This document shows, piece by piece, positions 1-6,703 of a stretch of DNA of 18,584 nucleotides. The position numbers and the translations under genes were made by a program. The DNA is from WLWS01 sp964639535 (GTDB lineage Bacteria > Pseudomonadota > Gammaproteobacteria > Eutrophobiales > Eutrophobiaceae): assembly GCA_964639535.1 (NCBI GenBank), contig CAZXDV010000031.1, positions 1-18,584 of the forward strand, read 5' to 3'. Within the stretch, counting starts at the first letter, position 1. Every line of letters starts with the position of its first letter. A model generated the notes under the pieces. The model was not told the origin of the DNA. It ran no database searches and saw nothing but the letters and a program-made list of their open reading frames with translations.

Positions 1-192
1 CTGGGATGCCACGATGTCCGTCGATTTCACCACCCACAGGCTCACGCCTTCACTACGCCGGGTATACACGTCGCGGGCGTATTCAAGCGCCTGTTCATGA
101 TCATCTGCATGCAGGCTACCCACGTGACGGTGATCCAGTCCACGCTTTGAACGCACAAACACCTCGAATAATTCCAGCTTGCTGTTACTCAT
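1..192 (-). CDS. paaB: Phenylacetyl-CoA epoxidase subunit PaaB (N-terminal part, cut by window edge)
   Basis: PaaB is a small structural subunit of the multicomponent phenylacetyl-CoA 1,2-epoxidase (PaaABCDE), which makes the ring epoxide of phenylacetyl-CoA in the cytoplasm. The 64 residues visible start MSNSKLELFEVFVRSKRGLD and continue with HRHVGSLHADD, ARDVYTRRSEG and LWVVKSTDIVASQ, which closely match the PaaB family as I know it; full-length PaaB is about 95 residues, so roughly a third is missing beyond base 1. The ATG is preceded by a strong AGGAGG ribosome binding site at about 197-202 that overlaps the end of paaA. With only 9 bases between the paaA stop and this ATG the two are co-transcribed and probably translationally coupled. 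The rest of the epoxidase genes are expected just outside the window. Confidence 0.95.
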   Translation of the reverse strand, partial: MSNSKLELFEVFVRSKRGLDHRHVGSLHADDHEQALEYARDVYTRRSEGVSLWVVKSTDIVASQ

Positions 193-201
193 TTCTTCCT
201 C

Positions 202-1149
202 CTAGGCGGCTCGTTTTGCGCGCTTCTTTTCGTTGTAAGCATGCAGGGCATCGCGAACCCACTGCCCCTCTTCGTGGGCACGTACGTGGTGCTCAATGCG
301 CTCCCGGTTACAGTGCCCGTCGCCATTTATCACCGCGTAAAACTCTTCCCAGTTGAGCTCGGCGAAATCGTAGTGCCCCCTGCTCTCGTTCCACTTGATC
401 TGGGGATCGGGGTATTCAAGTTTCAGTACATCAATTTGCGGTATCGTCTGGTCAACGAACTTTTGCCTGAGACTATCGTTGGATTCGCGTTTTATTTTCC
501 ACTGCATGGATTTACCCGAATGGGCCGAATCGGCATCGTGTGGACCAAACATCATGAGCGATGGCTCCCACCAGCGATTCAGTGCATCCTGTGCCATGGC
601 CTTTTGCTCGGCGCTGCCGTGGGCCAGGGCCAGCATGATTTCGTAACCCTGGCGCTGGTGAAAACTCTCTTCCTTGCAGATTCGAATCATCGCGCGCGAA
701 TAGGGTCCATAGGATGTTCGCTGAAGCGAAACCTGGTTAACAATGGCTGCTCCATCCACAAGCCAGCCAATGGCACCGATGTCGGCCCAGGTCAGTGTTG
801 GATAATTGAAAATGGACGCGTACTTGGCCTGCCCGCTTTGCAGTGCCTCGATCATTTCAGCGCGACTGGCGCCAAGTGTCTCGGCTGAGCTGTAAAGATA
901 TAACCCATGACCACCCTCGTCCTGTACCTTGGCCAGCAAAACCGCCTTGCGGCGTAAGGTGGGTGCACGGGTTATCCAGTTCCCCTCTGGTTGCATACCG
1001 ATAACTTCAGAGTGTGCATGCTGGGAAATTTGCCGAACCAGGTTCTTGCGATAGGCTTCAGGCATCCAGTCCTTGGGTTCGATTTTCTCTTCCCGATCAA
1101 TGCGTTCCTGGAAGTGGTCCTCAAGCGAAGGGGTGTGCTCGTCATTCAT
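202..1149 (-). CDS. paaA: Phenylacetyl-CoA epoxidase catalytic subunit PaaA
   Basis: PaaA is the diiron oxygenase subunit of the phenylacetyl-CoA epoxidase. The 315-residue product has the usual family length (about 310-330). Ferritin-like carboxylate/histidine motifs are visible: residues 75-81 VQDEGGH (E78, H81) and residues 158-164 CKEESFH (E160/E161, H164), followed by QRQGYEI. The conserved N-terminal stretch HAHSEVIGMQPEGNWI (44-59) is also typical. The ATG at 1149 has no clear Shine-Dalgarno sequence; it was chosen because the reading frame has no better upstream start and the N-terminus looks complete. The gene leads the paaA-paaB operon and has its own promoter in the 83-base gap before paaI, which contains a PaaX-like operator. 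I see nothing damaged. Identification is from recognised family motifs, not from a search. Confidence 0.96.
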   Translation of the reverse strand: MNDEHTPSLEDHFQERIDREEKIEPKDWMPEAYRKNLVRQISQHAHSEVIGMQPEGNWITRAPTLRRKAVLLAKVQDEGGHGLYLYSSAETLGASRAEMIEALQSGQAKYASIFNYPTLTWADIGAIGWLVDGAAIVNQVSLQRTSYGPYSRAMIRICKEESFHQRQGYEIMLALAHGSAEQKAMAQDALNRWWEPSLMMFGPHDADSAHSGKSMQWKIKRESNDSLRQKFVDQTIPQIDVLKLEYPDPQIKWNESRGHYDFAELNWEEFYAVINGDGHCNRERIEHHVRAHEEGQWVRDALHAYNEKKRAKRAA

Positions 1150-1171
1150 ACAGGGTTTACCGGTTTATTAA

Positions 1172-1221
1172 TGATACATAAATATATTTATGTAGTATAA
1201 TTCTGTATCACAATATTTCAA
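1172..1221 (-). promoter_or_regulatory. paaA promoter with PaaX-like operator (TGATAC-N27-GTATCA)
   Basis: Reading leftward, a sigma-70-like promoter is visible: -35 TTGAAA at 1221-1216, a 16-base spacer and -10 TATACT at 1199-1194. Two inverted half-sites, GTATCA (1205-1210) and TGATAC (1172-1177), flank it with exactly 27 bases between them. The published Escherichia coli PaaX operator is TGATTC-N27-GAATCA, so spacing is identical and the arms differ by one base each. One half lies between -35 and -10 and the other near +10 to +15, a position suited to repression relieved by phenylacetyl-CoA. The spacing match is seen directly; the assignment to PaaX is inference, because no paaX gene lies in the window. 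Confidence 0.65.
1175..1194. repeat. Perfect 20-base AT-rich palindrome between paaI and paaA
   Basis: The arms TACATAAATA and TATTTATGTA are perfect inverted repeats with no loop. The palindrome lies across the -10 box and likely start site of the paaA promoter and overlaps one end of the PaaX-like operator. It may be an operator for a dimeric regulator, or part of the same PaaX site. As an RNA hairpin it would be weak, because it is almost all A:T, and it has no T-run typical of a terminator. Confidence 0.6.
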
Positions 1222-1232
1222 GCAAAATTTTT

Positions 1233-1673
1233 TTAGCCTCCCTCCTGGATAACCTCCTCATCCAGCTGAAATGAGCGCCCCCTGAATGCGGCTATCTGTA
1301 CATCCTCCCGGGTGGAGATTGTCACGTCATAAAGCCCGGTCAGCTTGCCCTTCCTCTGCTCTTTGGCTACGGCGACAAGGATATCCCCTTCCCTGGCAGG
1401 GCGAAGAAAATCAATGTCACAGTTCTGCGCCACGTTTACCCTGTTGTAGCTGTTACAGGCATAGGCGAAAGCAGTATCTGCCAGCATGAAGATGAAACCG
1501 CCGTGACAGATAGCGTGCCCATTCAACATGCCAGGCCGCACGCTCATGCTCAGTTTTGAATAGCCAGGTGCAACTTCGACGATTTCTATTCCCTGGGCCC
1601 TTGCGGCAGTATCCCGTTCATACATTGATGCTGCACAGCCCTCAGCAAGCTTCTCGGCGTCAGTCTGGGACAT
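1233..1673 (-). CDS. paaI: Hydroxyphenylacetyl-CoA thioesterase PaaI
   Basis: PaaI is a hotdog-fold acyl-CoA thioesterase that releases CoA from ring-hydroxylated phenylacetyl-CoA and related dead-end intermediates of the phenylacetate pathway. The 146-residue product matches the family length. The signature NGHAICHGG (51-59) is followed by FIFMLADTAFAYACNS (60-75), with D66 in the place of the catalytic acid of this clade. The C-terminal half keeps the DFLRPAREGD strand region (88-97). It lies 39 bases downstream of the unknown 258-codon gene on the same strand and is likely transcribed with it. No strong ribosome binding site precedes the ATG at 1673 (upstream bases AAAATCCACCC). After its stop, the sequence runs into the paaA promoter with no obvious terminator. 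Confidence 0.93.
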   Translation of the reverse strand: MSQTDAEKLAEGCAASMYERDTAARAQGIEIVEVAPGYSKLSMSVRPGMLNGHAICHGGFIFMLADTAFAYACNSYNRVNVAQNCDIDFLRPAREGDILVAVAKEQRKGKLTGLYDVTISTREDVQIAAFRGRSFQLDEEVIQEGG

Positions 1674-1712
1674 GGGTGGATTTTGGTGTGAAGGTTTTGA
1701 AGAGAAAGGGGT

Positions 1713-2489
1713 TTACTTCTTACCAAAAAACTTTCCCAGGAGTGTCTTATCTTTTTTCGCTGCAGCAGCCTGGGCAGCGGCTTCTTCTTTCTGTTTCTTG
1801 GCCGTGATATCGGCCTGCAGCTTGGCACGTAACTGGGTCTTGGCTTCTTCTGAAATGGTATTACCCACCATTTCATTGTACTTGTTGTCCTCGCGCATGA
1901 TGTGACGGGTCAACTCATCCATCAGTTCCTGGGTAATGTCTTCCTTTTTAAAGTAGTTGGTCTGTGACCAGATGTTTTCATAATTCCTGATGGTCAAGGC
2001 AATCCTGTCGTTCTCGACATCAGCGGTGAAGCGATACTTTGTACGCAAGGGCGGCTTGATTTCAAACTTGACGTTCTTGTTGCCTGGCACCGGGGTCGTG
2101 ACGCATTGAAGCTGGTTGTCACTCAGGAGTGTCTTGAAATTACTCGCTCCGGGTCCCACAGGCACCACGGCGTAGGTAGGGTTTTCAGAGCCGTTCTCAA
2201 TTTCAAACACCCAGTCCTTTTCCTTGTCAGCCGTGGGGTGGATGACCTTGTAATTGCCGGCTTTCAGGCGCTTCATCGTGACCGAATCATTGATTTGAAA
2301 ATCAATGATGATGTCCTTGTCCAACACGTTCAGTGTTTCCGCGAGCTCGGTAAAATGCTGCTTGAGGTACTTCATCACCGGGGCGAGCTTGCGCCAGCGC
2401 TCTTCCTCGGAAGGACCGCTCGACTGGTTGACCTGGTTACGAAGCGTCGCTTCAGAGGCCTGTTTTTTTAAATCTTCTAGTGTCGACAT
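1713..2489 (-). CDS. Conserved-looking protein of unknown function inside the paa cluster
   Basis: I do not recognise this 258-residue protein. It has no signal peptide, membrane segment, metal motif or nucleotide-binding motif that I can see, so it is probably cytoplasmic. The first 40 residues are polar and charged (EEERWRKLAPVMKYLKQHF); residues about 60-190 look like mixed beta strands (IIIDFQINDSVTMKRL, KTKYRFTADVENDRIALTIR). The C-terminal 70 residues form a long charged helix (ISEEAKTQLRAKLQADITAK) with an alanine-rich coiled-coil-like run and a lysine-rich tail ending LLGKFFGKK. The ATG at 2489 has a GAAGG ribosome binding site six bases upstream. It sits 39 bases before paaI, and its upstream region holds a perfect 7-7-7 palindrome. 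Position suggests a link with phenylacetate metabolism or simple insertion; nothing in the protein decides. Confidence 0.85.
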   Translation of the reverse strand: MSTLEDLKKQASEATLRNQVNQSSGPSEEERWRKLAPVMKYLKQHFTELAETLNVLDKDIIIDFQINDSVTMKRLKAGNYKVIHPTADKEKDWVFEIENGSENPTYAVVPVGPGASNFKTLLSDNQLQCVTTPVPGNKNVKFEIKPPLRTKYRFTADVENDRIALTIRNYENIWSQTNYFKKEDITQELMDELTRHIMREDNKYNEMVGNTISEEAKTQLRAKLQADITAKKQKEEAAAQAAAAKKDKTLLGKFFGKK

Positions 2490-2542
2490 AAAAACCTTCC
2501 CATCGGCGAAAATGAGCCGTGCAGGGGGAATAAAAGCCTAAA

Positions 2543-2563
2543 TTGACTATGCACACTAGTCAA
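2543..2563. promoter_or_regulatory. Palindromic operator candidate TTGACTA-N7-TAGTCAA
   Basis: Seven-base perfect arms TTGACTA (2543-2549) and TAGTCAA (2557-2563) flank a seven-base spacer. Read leftward, the right arm begins with TTGACT, a good -35 box, but only a weak -10 candidate (TAGGCT, 17 bases on) follows; alternatively TATACT at 2568-2563 could be a -10 immediately upstream. Either way the palindrome would cover the promoter of the unknown gene and paaI. Arms and spacing resemble operators of dimeric helix-turn-helix repressors such as the TetR family. It is unlike the TGATAC sites elsewhere in the cluster, so a second regulator is inferred. Confidence 0.55.
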
Positions 2564-2637
2564 GTATAGAAGCACAAACAGGCTATAAATACCTGTAATT
2601 GGGGAGATTATTACTACGTACCTGCCGCAGAAGGGAA

Positions 2638-4680
2638 TTATTCTCGTCGTTCAACCAGGGTCATGACGTCATACAGGGCGACGGGAACCTCATCCTGGTT
2701 AACAATTTCAACGGCCCAGCGCACCACGCCAGTCGCCACTTTCTCGCCTTCGCGCTTGTCCTTGCGTATCTTCTGCTTTACCGCCACCTTGACCTGGATG
2801 GTATCACCGATACCGACGGGTTCGATAAACCGCAGGTTTTCCAGGCCGTAGTTGGCAATCACCGGACCCGGAGCGGGATCAACAAACATGCCCGCAGCGG
2901 CCGAGATAACAAAGTAACCGTGTGCCACCCGTTTACCAAAAAACGAGTCTTTCGCCGCTATTTCATCAAAGTGCGCGTAAAAATGGTCACCTGAGACACA
3001 GCCAAAATTGACCACGTCAGCCTCGGTCACCGTTCTGCGATGGGTAACCAGCGTCTCGCCGATCTGCAGCTCATCAAAATATTTCCTGAAGGGATGAATA
3101 TTATCGGTAACGGGCTTGCTACCACGGTGATGCTCGCGGGTAATTGCGCTGAGTGTCGTCGGTGAACCCTGAACAGCGGTGCGCTGCATGTAGTGCTTGA
3201 TTGCCCTTGCGCCCCCCAGCTCCTCTCCACCACCTGCACGGCCCGGCCCACCATGTACAAGCGTCGGCATGGGTGATCCATGTCCGGTAGACTCCGCTGC
3301 GCAATCATTGTTTATAACAAGCATTCGCCCGTGGTAAGCCGCGGTGCCGAGGATGACCTCGCTTGCTTCACTATCGTCAGCGGTAAACACCGAACCCACC
3401 AGGCTGCCACGGCCCATTTTCGCCAGCTGGATGGCTTCATCCAGGTCTGCGTAGGGCAAAAGCGTGCTGACCGGGCCAAAGGCTTCTTCAGCGTGGGGCT
3501 CTTCCGCCTGCATGGGCTTGTCACAGTAAAGCAGTGTGGTTGGGAAAAACGCGCCCTTGCCCGGGTCAGCACCGAGTGTTTCAAACTCGCGCTGTCCGCC
3601 GTAAACAATCTCGCTGCTCTTGCCCAGTAACTCTACCTTCTCCCACACATCATTAACCTGGTCACGACCCACCAGCGGACCCATGCGTACGCCCTCGGTA
3701 GCCGGGTTGCCGATCACGGTCTTATCAAGCCTGCTTGCCAGGGCATCGCGCACCGCCTCAACTTTTGACCGCGGGATAATGGCTCGCCTGATCGCGGTAC
3801 ATTTCTGTCCCGCCTTTACGGTCATTTCCCTGGCGACTTCCCTGATGAATAGATCAAATTCCGGCGAACTCTCGTCGACAGTTTTTCCCAGTATGCAGCA
3901 GTTGAGACTGTCCGCTTCCATGTTAAAGGGTATGGAGTTTTCAATGATATTGGCATGGGATTTCAGCTTGCGCCCGGTCCAGGCTGAGCCGGTAAATGTC
4001 ACCACGTCCTGTTCAACAAGATGATCCAGCATGTCCCCGGTACTGCCGCACACCAGCTGAATAGCGCCTTCAGGCAGGATACCGCTGGCGATGATCTCTC
4101 TCACCATCGCCTCTGCCAGGTAACATGAGACAGTTGCCGGCTTTACAATCACCGGCACGCCCGCCGCGAGACTCGGCGCTATCTTTTCCAGCATTCCCCA
4201 GCAGGGGAAGTTAAATGCATTGATATGAACGGCGACCCCTTCTTTTGGTACCAGGATGTGACGGCCGATAAAGCTGCCTTCCCTGGAAAGCACCTCGGCT
4301 TCCCCTTCCACCAGGAAACGTTCATTGGCAAACTCCCGCCTTACAACACTGCTGTAGGTGAAAAGTGTGCCGATACCACCTTCGATATCGATCCAGCTGT
4401 CTGACCTGGTTGCGCCAGTCCAGGCAGAAATCTCGTAAAACCGTTCTTTCTGTGCCATGAGGTGCTGTGCCAGTGCCTTGAGAGCGTTGGCCCGCTCGTG
4501 AAAAGTCTGCATACGCAGTGATTTACCACCCTTTTCACGAGCCCAGAGCAGGCTTTCAGCAAAATCGACACCTTTACTGGATACCGTTCCTATGGGTTCT
4601 CCAGTGACGGCGTTTAACACTTCAACGCCCTCTTCCTGTCCACTTACCCACTCACCGCAAATGTAACTTTGAATGTTCAA
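2638..4680 (-). CDS. paaZ: Bifunctional oxepin-CoA hydrolase / semialdehyde dehydrogenase PaaZ
   Basis: PaaZ hydrolyses oxepin-CoA to open the ring and oxidises the resulting highly reactive semialdehyde with NADP. I place the start at the TTG at 4680: AGGAG lies seven bases upstream, and the resulting 680 residues match the 681 of E. coli PaaZ, whereas the in-frame ATG at 4779 would add 33 atypical residues and overlap the promoter region. The aldehyde dehydrogenase domain spans about 1-510, with general base E255 (FNMEAD) and nucleophile C294 (GQKCTAIRR), one residue off E. coli E256/C295. The MaoC-type R-hydratase domain spans about 530-680 with the D565/H570 dyad (SGDHFYAH) and AHGYF. Both active sites look intact. 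It diverges from paaK across a 155-base region with a PaaX-like site. Confidence 0.96.
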   Translation of the reverse strand: MNIQSYICGEWVSGQEEGVEVLNAVTGEPIGTVSSKGVDFAESLLWAREKGGKSLRMQTFHERANALKALAQHLMAQKERFYEISAWTGATRSDSWIDIEGGIGTLFTYSSVVRREFANERFLVEGEAEVLSREGSFIGRHILVPKEGVAVHINAFNFPCWGMLEKIAPSLAAGVPVIVKPATVSCYLAEAMVREIIASGILPEGAIQLVCGSTGDMLDHLVEQDVVTFTGSAWTGRKLKSHANIIENSIPFNMEADSLNCCILGKTVDESSPEFDLFIREVAREMTVKAGQKCTAIRRAIIPRSKVEAVRDALASRLDKTVIGNPATEGVRMGPLVGRDQVNDVWEKVELLGKSSEIVYGGQREFETLGADPGKGAFFPTTLLYCDKPMQAEEPHAEEAFGPVSTLLPYADLDEAIQLAKMGRGSLVGSVFTADDSEASEVILGTAAYHGRMLVINNDCAAESTGHGSPMPTLVHGGPGRAGGGEELGGARAIKHYMQRTAVQGSPTTLSAITREHHRGSKPVTDNIHPFRKYFDELQIGETLVTHRRTVTEADVVNFGCVSGDHFYAHFDEIAAKDSFFGKRVAHGYFVISAAAGMFVDPAPGPVIANYGLENLRFIEPVGIGDTIQVKVAVKQKIRKDKREGEKVATGVVRWAVEIVNQDEVPVALYDVMTLVERRE

Positions 4681-4760
4681 ATTCAGACTCCTCGCCTGTA
4701 TTAAATAGAGAAAGAAAGTTTTATGGTACCGCACAGCCCTGACCATGACCGGGCTGAATA

Positions 4761-4799
4761 TGATACAAAATTTATTCAAATAGTGAAATTCTTGTGTTA
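4761..4799. promoter_or_regulatory. PaaX-like operator in the paaZ/paaK divergent promoter region
   Basis: TGATAC at 4761-4766 is followed after exactly 27 bases by GTGTTA (4794-4799), which matches four of six bases of the GTATCA arm seen upstream of paaA. The left arm with its flank (AATATGATAC) fits the 5' part of the published 15-base E. coli PaaX half-site except for one base. The left arm overlaps a leftward -10 candidate for paaZ (TATCAT, 4765-4760) and the right arm touches the rightward -10 candidate for paaK. A single operator could therefore control both directions. One arm is degenerate, so this is weaker than the paaA site. Confidence 0.5.
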
Positions 4800-4803
4800 T
4801 TTT
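4775..4803 (+). promoter_or_regulatory. Candidate sigma-70 promoter of paaK
   Basis: TTCAAA (4775-4780), a 17-base spacer and TATTTT (4798-4803) each match four of six consensus bases. Transcription would start near 4810, about 13 bases before the GAGGA ribosome binding site (4823-4827). It lies within the PaaX-like operator. The match is modest in an AT-rich region. Confidence 0.4.
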
Positions 4804-4835
4804 ATTTCTTCAGCTGATTTGTGAGGATTCGCCCT

Positions 4836-6137
4836 ATGGTTTCTGCAGGAACACGCGACGAACTGGAAAGTATCGAGAAAGCCAGCGTGGACGAGCTCCA
4901 GGCACTGCAACTGCAGCGGATGCAATGGAGTCTCAAGCATGCCTACGATAACGTGGCCTGCTACCGGCGAAAATTTGATGAAGCGGGCGTGAAGCCGGAA
5001 GACCTGCGCAGCCTGGCAGACCTGGCGAATTTTCCCTTTACCACCAAGACCGACCTTCGCGACAACTATCCATTCGACATGTTCGCTGTCCCCATGAGCG
5101 ACGTGGTCAGGGTCCATGCCTCCAGTGGAACTACCGGAAAACCAACAGTGGTGGGTTACACCCGCAATGACATCGATGCCTGGAGCCAGGTGGTCGGACG
5201 ATCGATACGGGCGGCAGGTGGAACACACCGGGACAAGATCCACGTGGCCTATGGTTACGGCTTGTTTACCGGCGGCCTTGGCGCCCACTACGGCGGGGAA
5301 TACCTGGGGTGCACCGTTATTCCCATGTCCGGTGGACAGACGCAAAAACAGGCCCAGCTCATACAGGATTTTGATCCGGATATCATCATGGTGACACCCT
5401 CGTACATGCTCAGCATCGCCGACGAGCTGGAAAGGCAGGGCGTTGATTGTCACAAGCTGAGCCTGCGCGTTGGTATTTTCGGCGCAGAACCCTGGACAGG
5501 TTCCATGCGGGAAAACCTGGAAAAGCGCCTGGGTATAGATGCCATCGACATTTACGGTCTGTCAGAAGTCATGGGGCCGGGTGTCGCCCAGGAATGTATC
5601 GAGACGAAGGATGGCCCGACCATCTGGGAAGACTTTTTCTACCCGGAAATTATCAATCCCGAAACCGGCGAAGTCCTGCCTGACGGTGAACAGGGAGAGC
5701 TGGTATTCACCAGCCTCACAAAAGAGGCATTGCCTATCATCCGTTATCGCACCAGGGACCTGACACGCCTTTTACCCGGCACATCAAGGACCATGCGCAG
5801 GATGGATAAAATTACCGGTCGCAGCGATGACATGCTGATCATACGTGGCGTCAATGTTTTTCCGACACAGGTGGAAGAACAAATATTAAAAATTGAAGCG
5901 CTGGCACCCCACTACCAGATTGAAGTGAGCCGTGATGATAACCTTGATAACGTCCAGGTTAACGTGGAGCTGGCCCCGGATGCAGCAGAATCTGCCGCCG
6001 AAGCCGCAGGCCGGGAGCTGGAAAAAAACATCAAGGACATTATCGGTATATCCACGCGCGTGACCGTGCACCCGGAGAACGGGGTTCCGCGTTCAGAGGG
6101 AAAGGCGCAGCGAGTGATTGATAAACGCGATTTGTAA
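4836..6137 (+). CDS. paaK: Phenylacetate-CoA ligase PaaK
   Basis: PaaK is the ATP- and Mg-dependent ligase that turns phenylacetate and CoA into phenylacetyl-CoA, the entry step and inducer-forming step of the pathway. The start is the ATG at 4836, eight bases after GAGGA (4823-4827); the upstream in-frame GTG at 4821 overlaps that ribosome binding site and is unlikely. The 433-residue product has the family length. ANL-superfamily motifs are visible: the phosphate-binding loop HASSGTTGKPTVVGYT (94-109), the YGLSEVMGPGV adenylation motif mid-protein, the RYRTRDLTRLLPG motif, and ITGRSDDMLIIRGVNVFPTQ at the start of the mobile C-terminal domain. The C-terminus VPRSEGKAQRVIDKRDL carries the lysine region typical of PaaK. 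It is the only rightward gene of the paa group here and ends facing the amine dehydrogenase operon. Confidence 0.97.
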   Translation: MVSAGTRDELESIEKASVDELQALQLQRMQWSLKHAYDNVACYRRKFDEAGVKPEDLRSLADLANFPFTTKTDLRDNYPFDMFAVPMSDVVRVHASSGTTGKPTVVGYTRNDIDAWSQVVGRSIRAAGGTHRDKIHVAYGYGLFTGGLGAHYGGEYLGCTVIPMSGGQTQKQAQLIQDFDPDIIMVTPSYMLSIADELERQGVDCHKLSLRVGIFGAEPWTGSMRENLEKRLGIDAIDIYGLSEVMGPGVAQECIETKDGPTIWEDFFYPEIINPETGEVLPDGEQGELVFTSLTKEALPIIRYRTRDLTRLLPGTSRTMRRMDKITGRSDDMLIIRGVNVFPTQVEEQILKIEALAPHYQIEVSRDDNLDNVQVNVELAPDAAESAAEAAGRELEKNIKDIIGISTRVTVHPENGVPRSEGKAQRVIDKRDL

Positions 6138-6141
6138 TGAC

Positions 6142-6159
6142 GGCGGAATGAATTCCGCC
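6142..6159. repeat. Short palindrome GGCGGAAT-GA-ATTCCGCC between convergent genes
   Basis: Perfect 8-base arms with a 2-base centre start five bases after the paaK stop. As RNA it would fold as a six-pair GC-rich stem with a six-base loop. No T-run follows (next bases CTACTGTACG), so it is not a classical intrinsic terminator, though it could protect or end transcripts from either side. Such GGCGGAAT palindromes may belong to a dispersed repeat family; that cannot be judged from one copy. Confidence 0.5.
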
Positions 6160-6218
6160 CTACTGTACGGTCGACAAGTGGTACGTGGAAGTACCGTCAA
6201 CGGAACGAAAGACGCAAT

Positions 6219-6695
6219 TTATTCGACCCTCGTTAAAGCGTCTTCGGTGATGCCGAGCTTTTTCTGGATGCGCTCAATCAACTTCGCCCGCGTACCATTC
6301 ACGTCCATCAGTGGCCTGGCTCGCAGGCTACCGATTTCTTTTCCGGTATAGGGCTGAAACCCCTGCGGCACCTGCTCCTTGCTGAATTTATCCAGCATCC
6401 AGTTAAGCACATCAGCCAGCTCCTCGTCACTTATCGGGGAATTGGCGGAACCGGGTACCTGCACTATAAACTCGCGACCGCCTTCAACATGCAGGAAATT
6501 ACCAACAAAATCTTTCATTCGTGGAACCAGTCCCGGTGCGCCCATGGCATCCGGAAGATGGCAGCCCTGGCAATTGAGAATGTAATTTTGCCTTGCAAGT
6601 GTCATTACGGCTTCATCTTGTGCCCATGACATGCATGGCAGGAGGCTGAGGAAAGACGTCAGTGCCAGTACGACAGGGCGCAAAACTACTTTCAT
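6219..6695 (-). CDS. Periplasmic monoheme cytochrome c, likely electron acceptor of the amine dehydrogenase
   Basis: The 158-residue product has a Sec signal peptide (hydrophobic residues about 7-22, likely cleavage after SWA at 25) and one heme c motif CQGCH (42-46), so it is exported and receives one covalently bound heme. The conserved GAPGLVPRM (52-60) and the NWML motif (98-101) offer candidate distal methionines M60 or M100. The PGSANSPISDEELADVLNWM segment is typical of small class I-like cytochromes. It starts eight bases after the amine dehydrogenase light chain gene, so co-transcription is near certain, and it probably carries electrons from the TTQ enzyme to the respiratory chain, a role filled by azurin or small cytochromes in characterised systems. 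The physiological partner is inferred from gene order. Confidence 0.88.
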   Translation of the reverse strand: MKVVLRPVVLALTSFLSLLPCMSWAQDEAVMTLARQNYILNCQGCHLPDAMGAPGLVPRMKDFVGNFLHVEGGREFIVQVPGSANSPISDEELADVLNWMLDKFSKEQVPQGFQPYTGKEIGSLRARPLMDVNGTRAKLIERIQKKLGITEDALTRVE

Positions 6696-6703
6696 TGGAA
6701 CTA

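Noticed and set aside
241..888. Long rightward open frame of 215 codons opposite paaA
   Set aside because: It is antisense to a clear paaA gene, has no ribosome binding site and encodes no recognisable motif; a shadow frame.
4797..5453. Leftward open frame of 218 codons opposite the 5' half of paaK
   Set aside because: Antisense to a well supported paaK with intact motifs; composition is typical of a reverse-frame artefact.
6142..6159. Palindrome after paaK as a classical rho-independent terminator
   Set aside because: No T-run follows on either strand, so it is listed as a palindromic repeat only.
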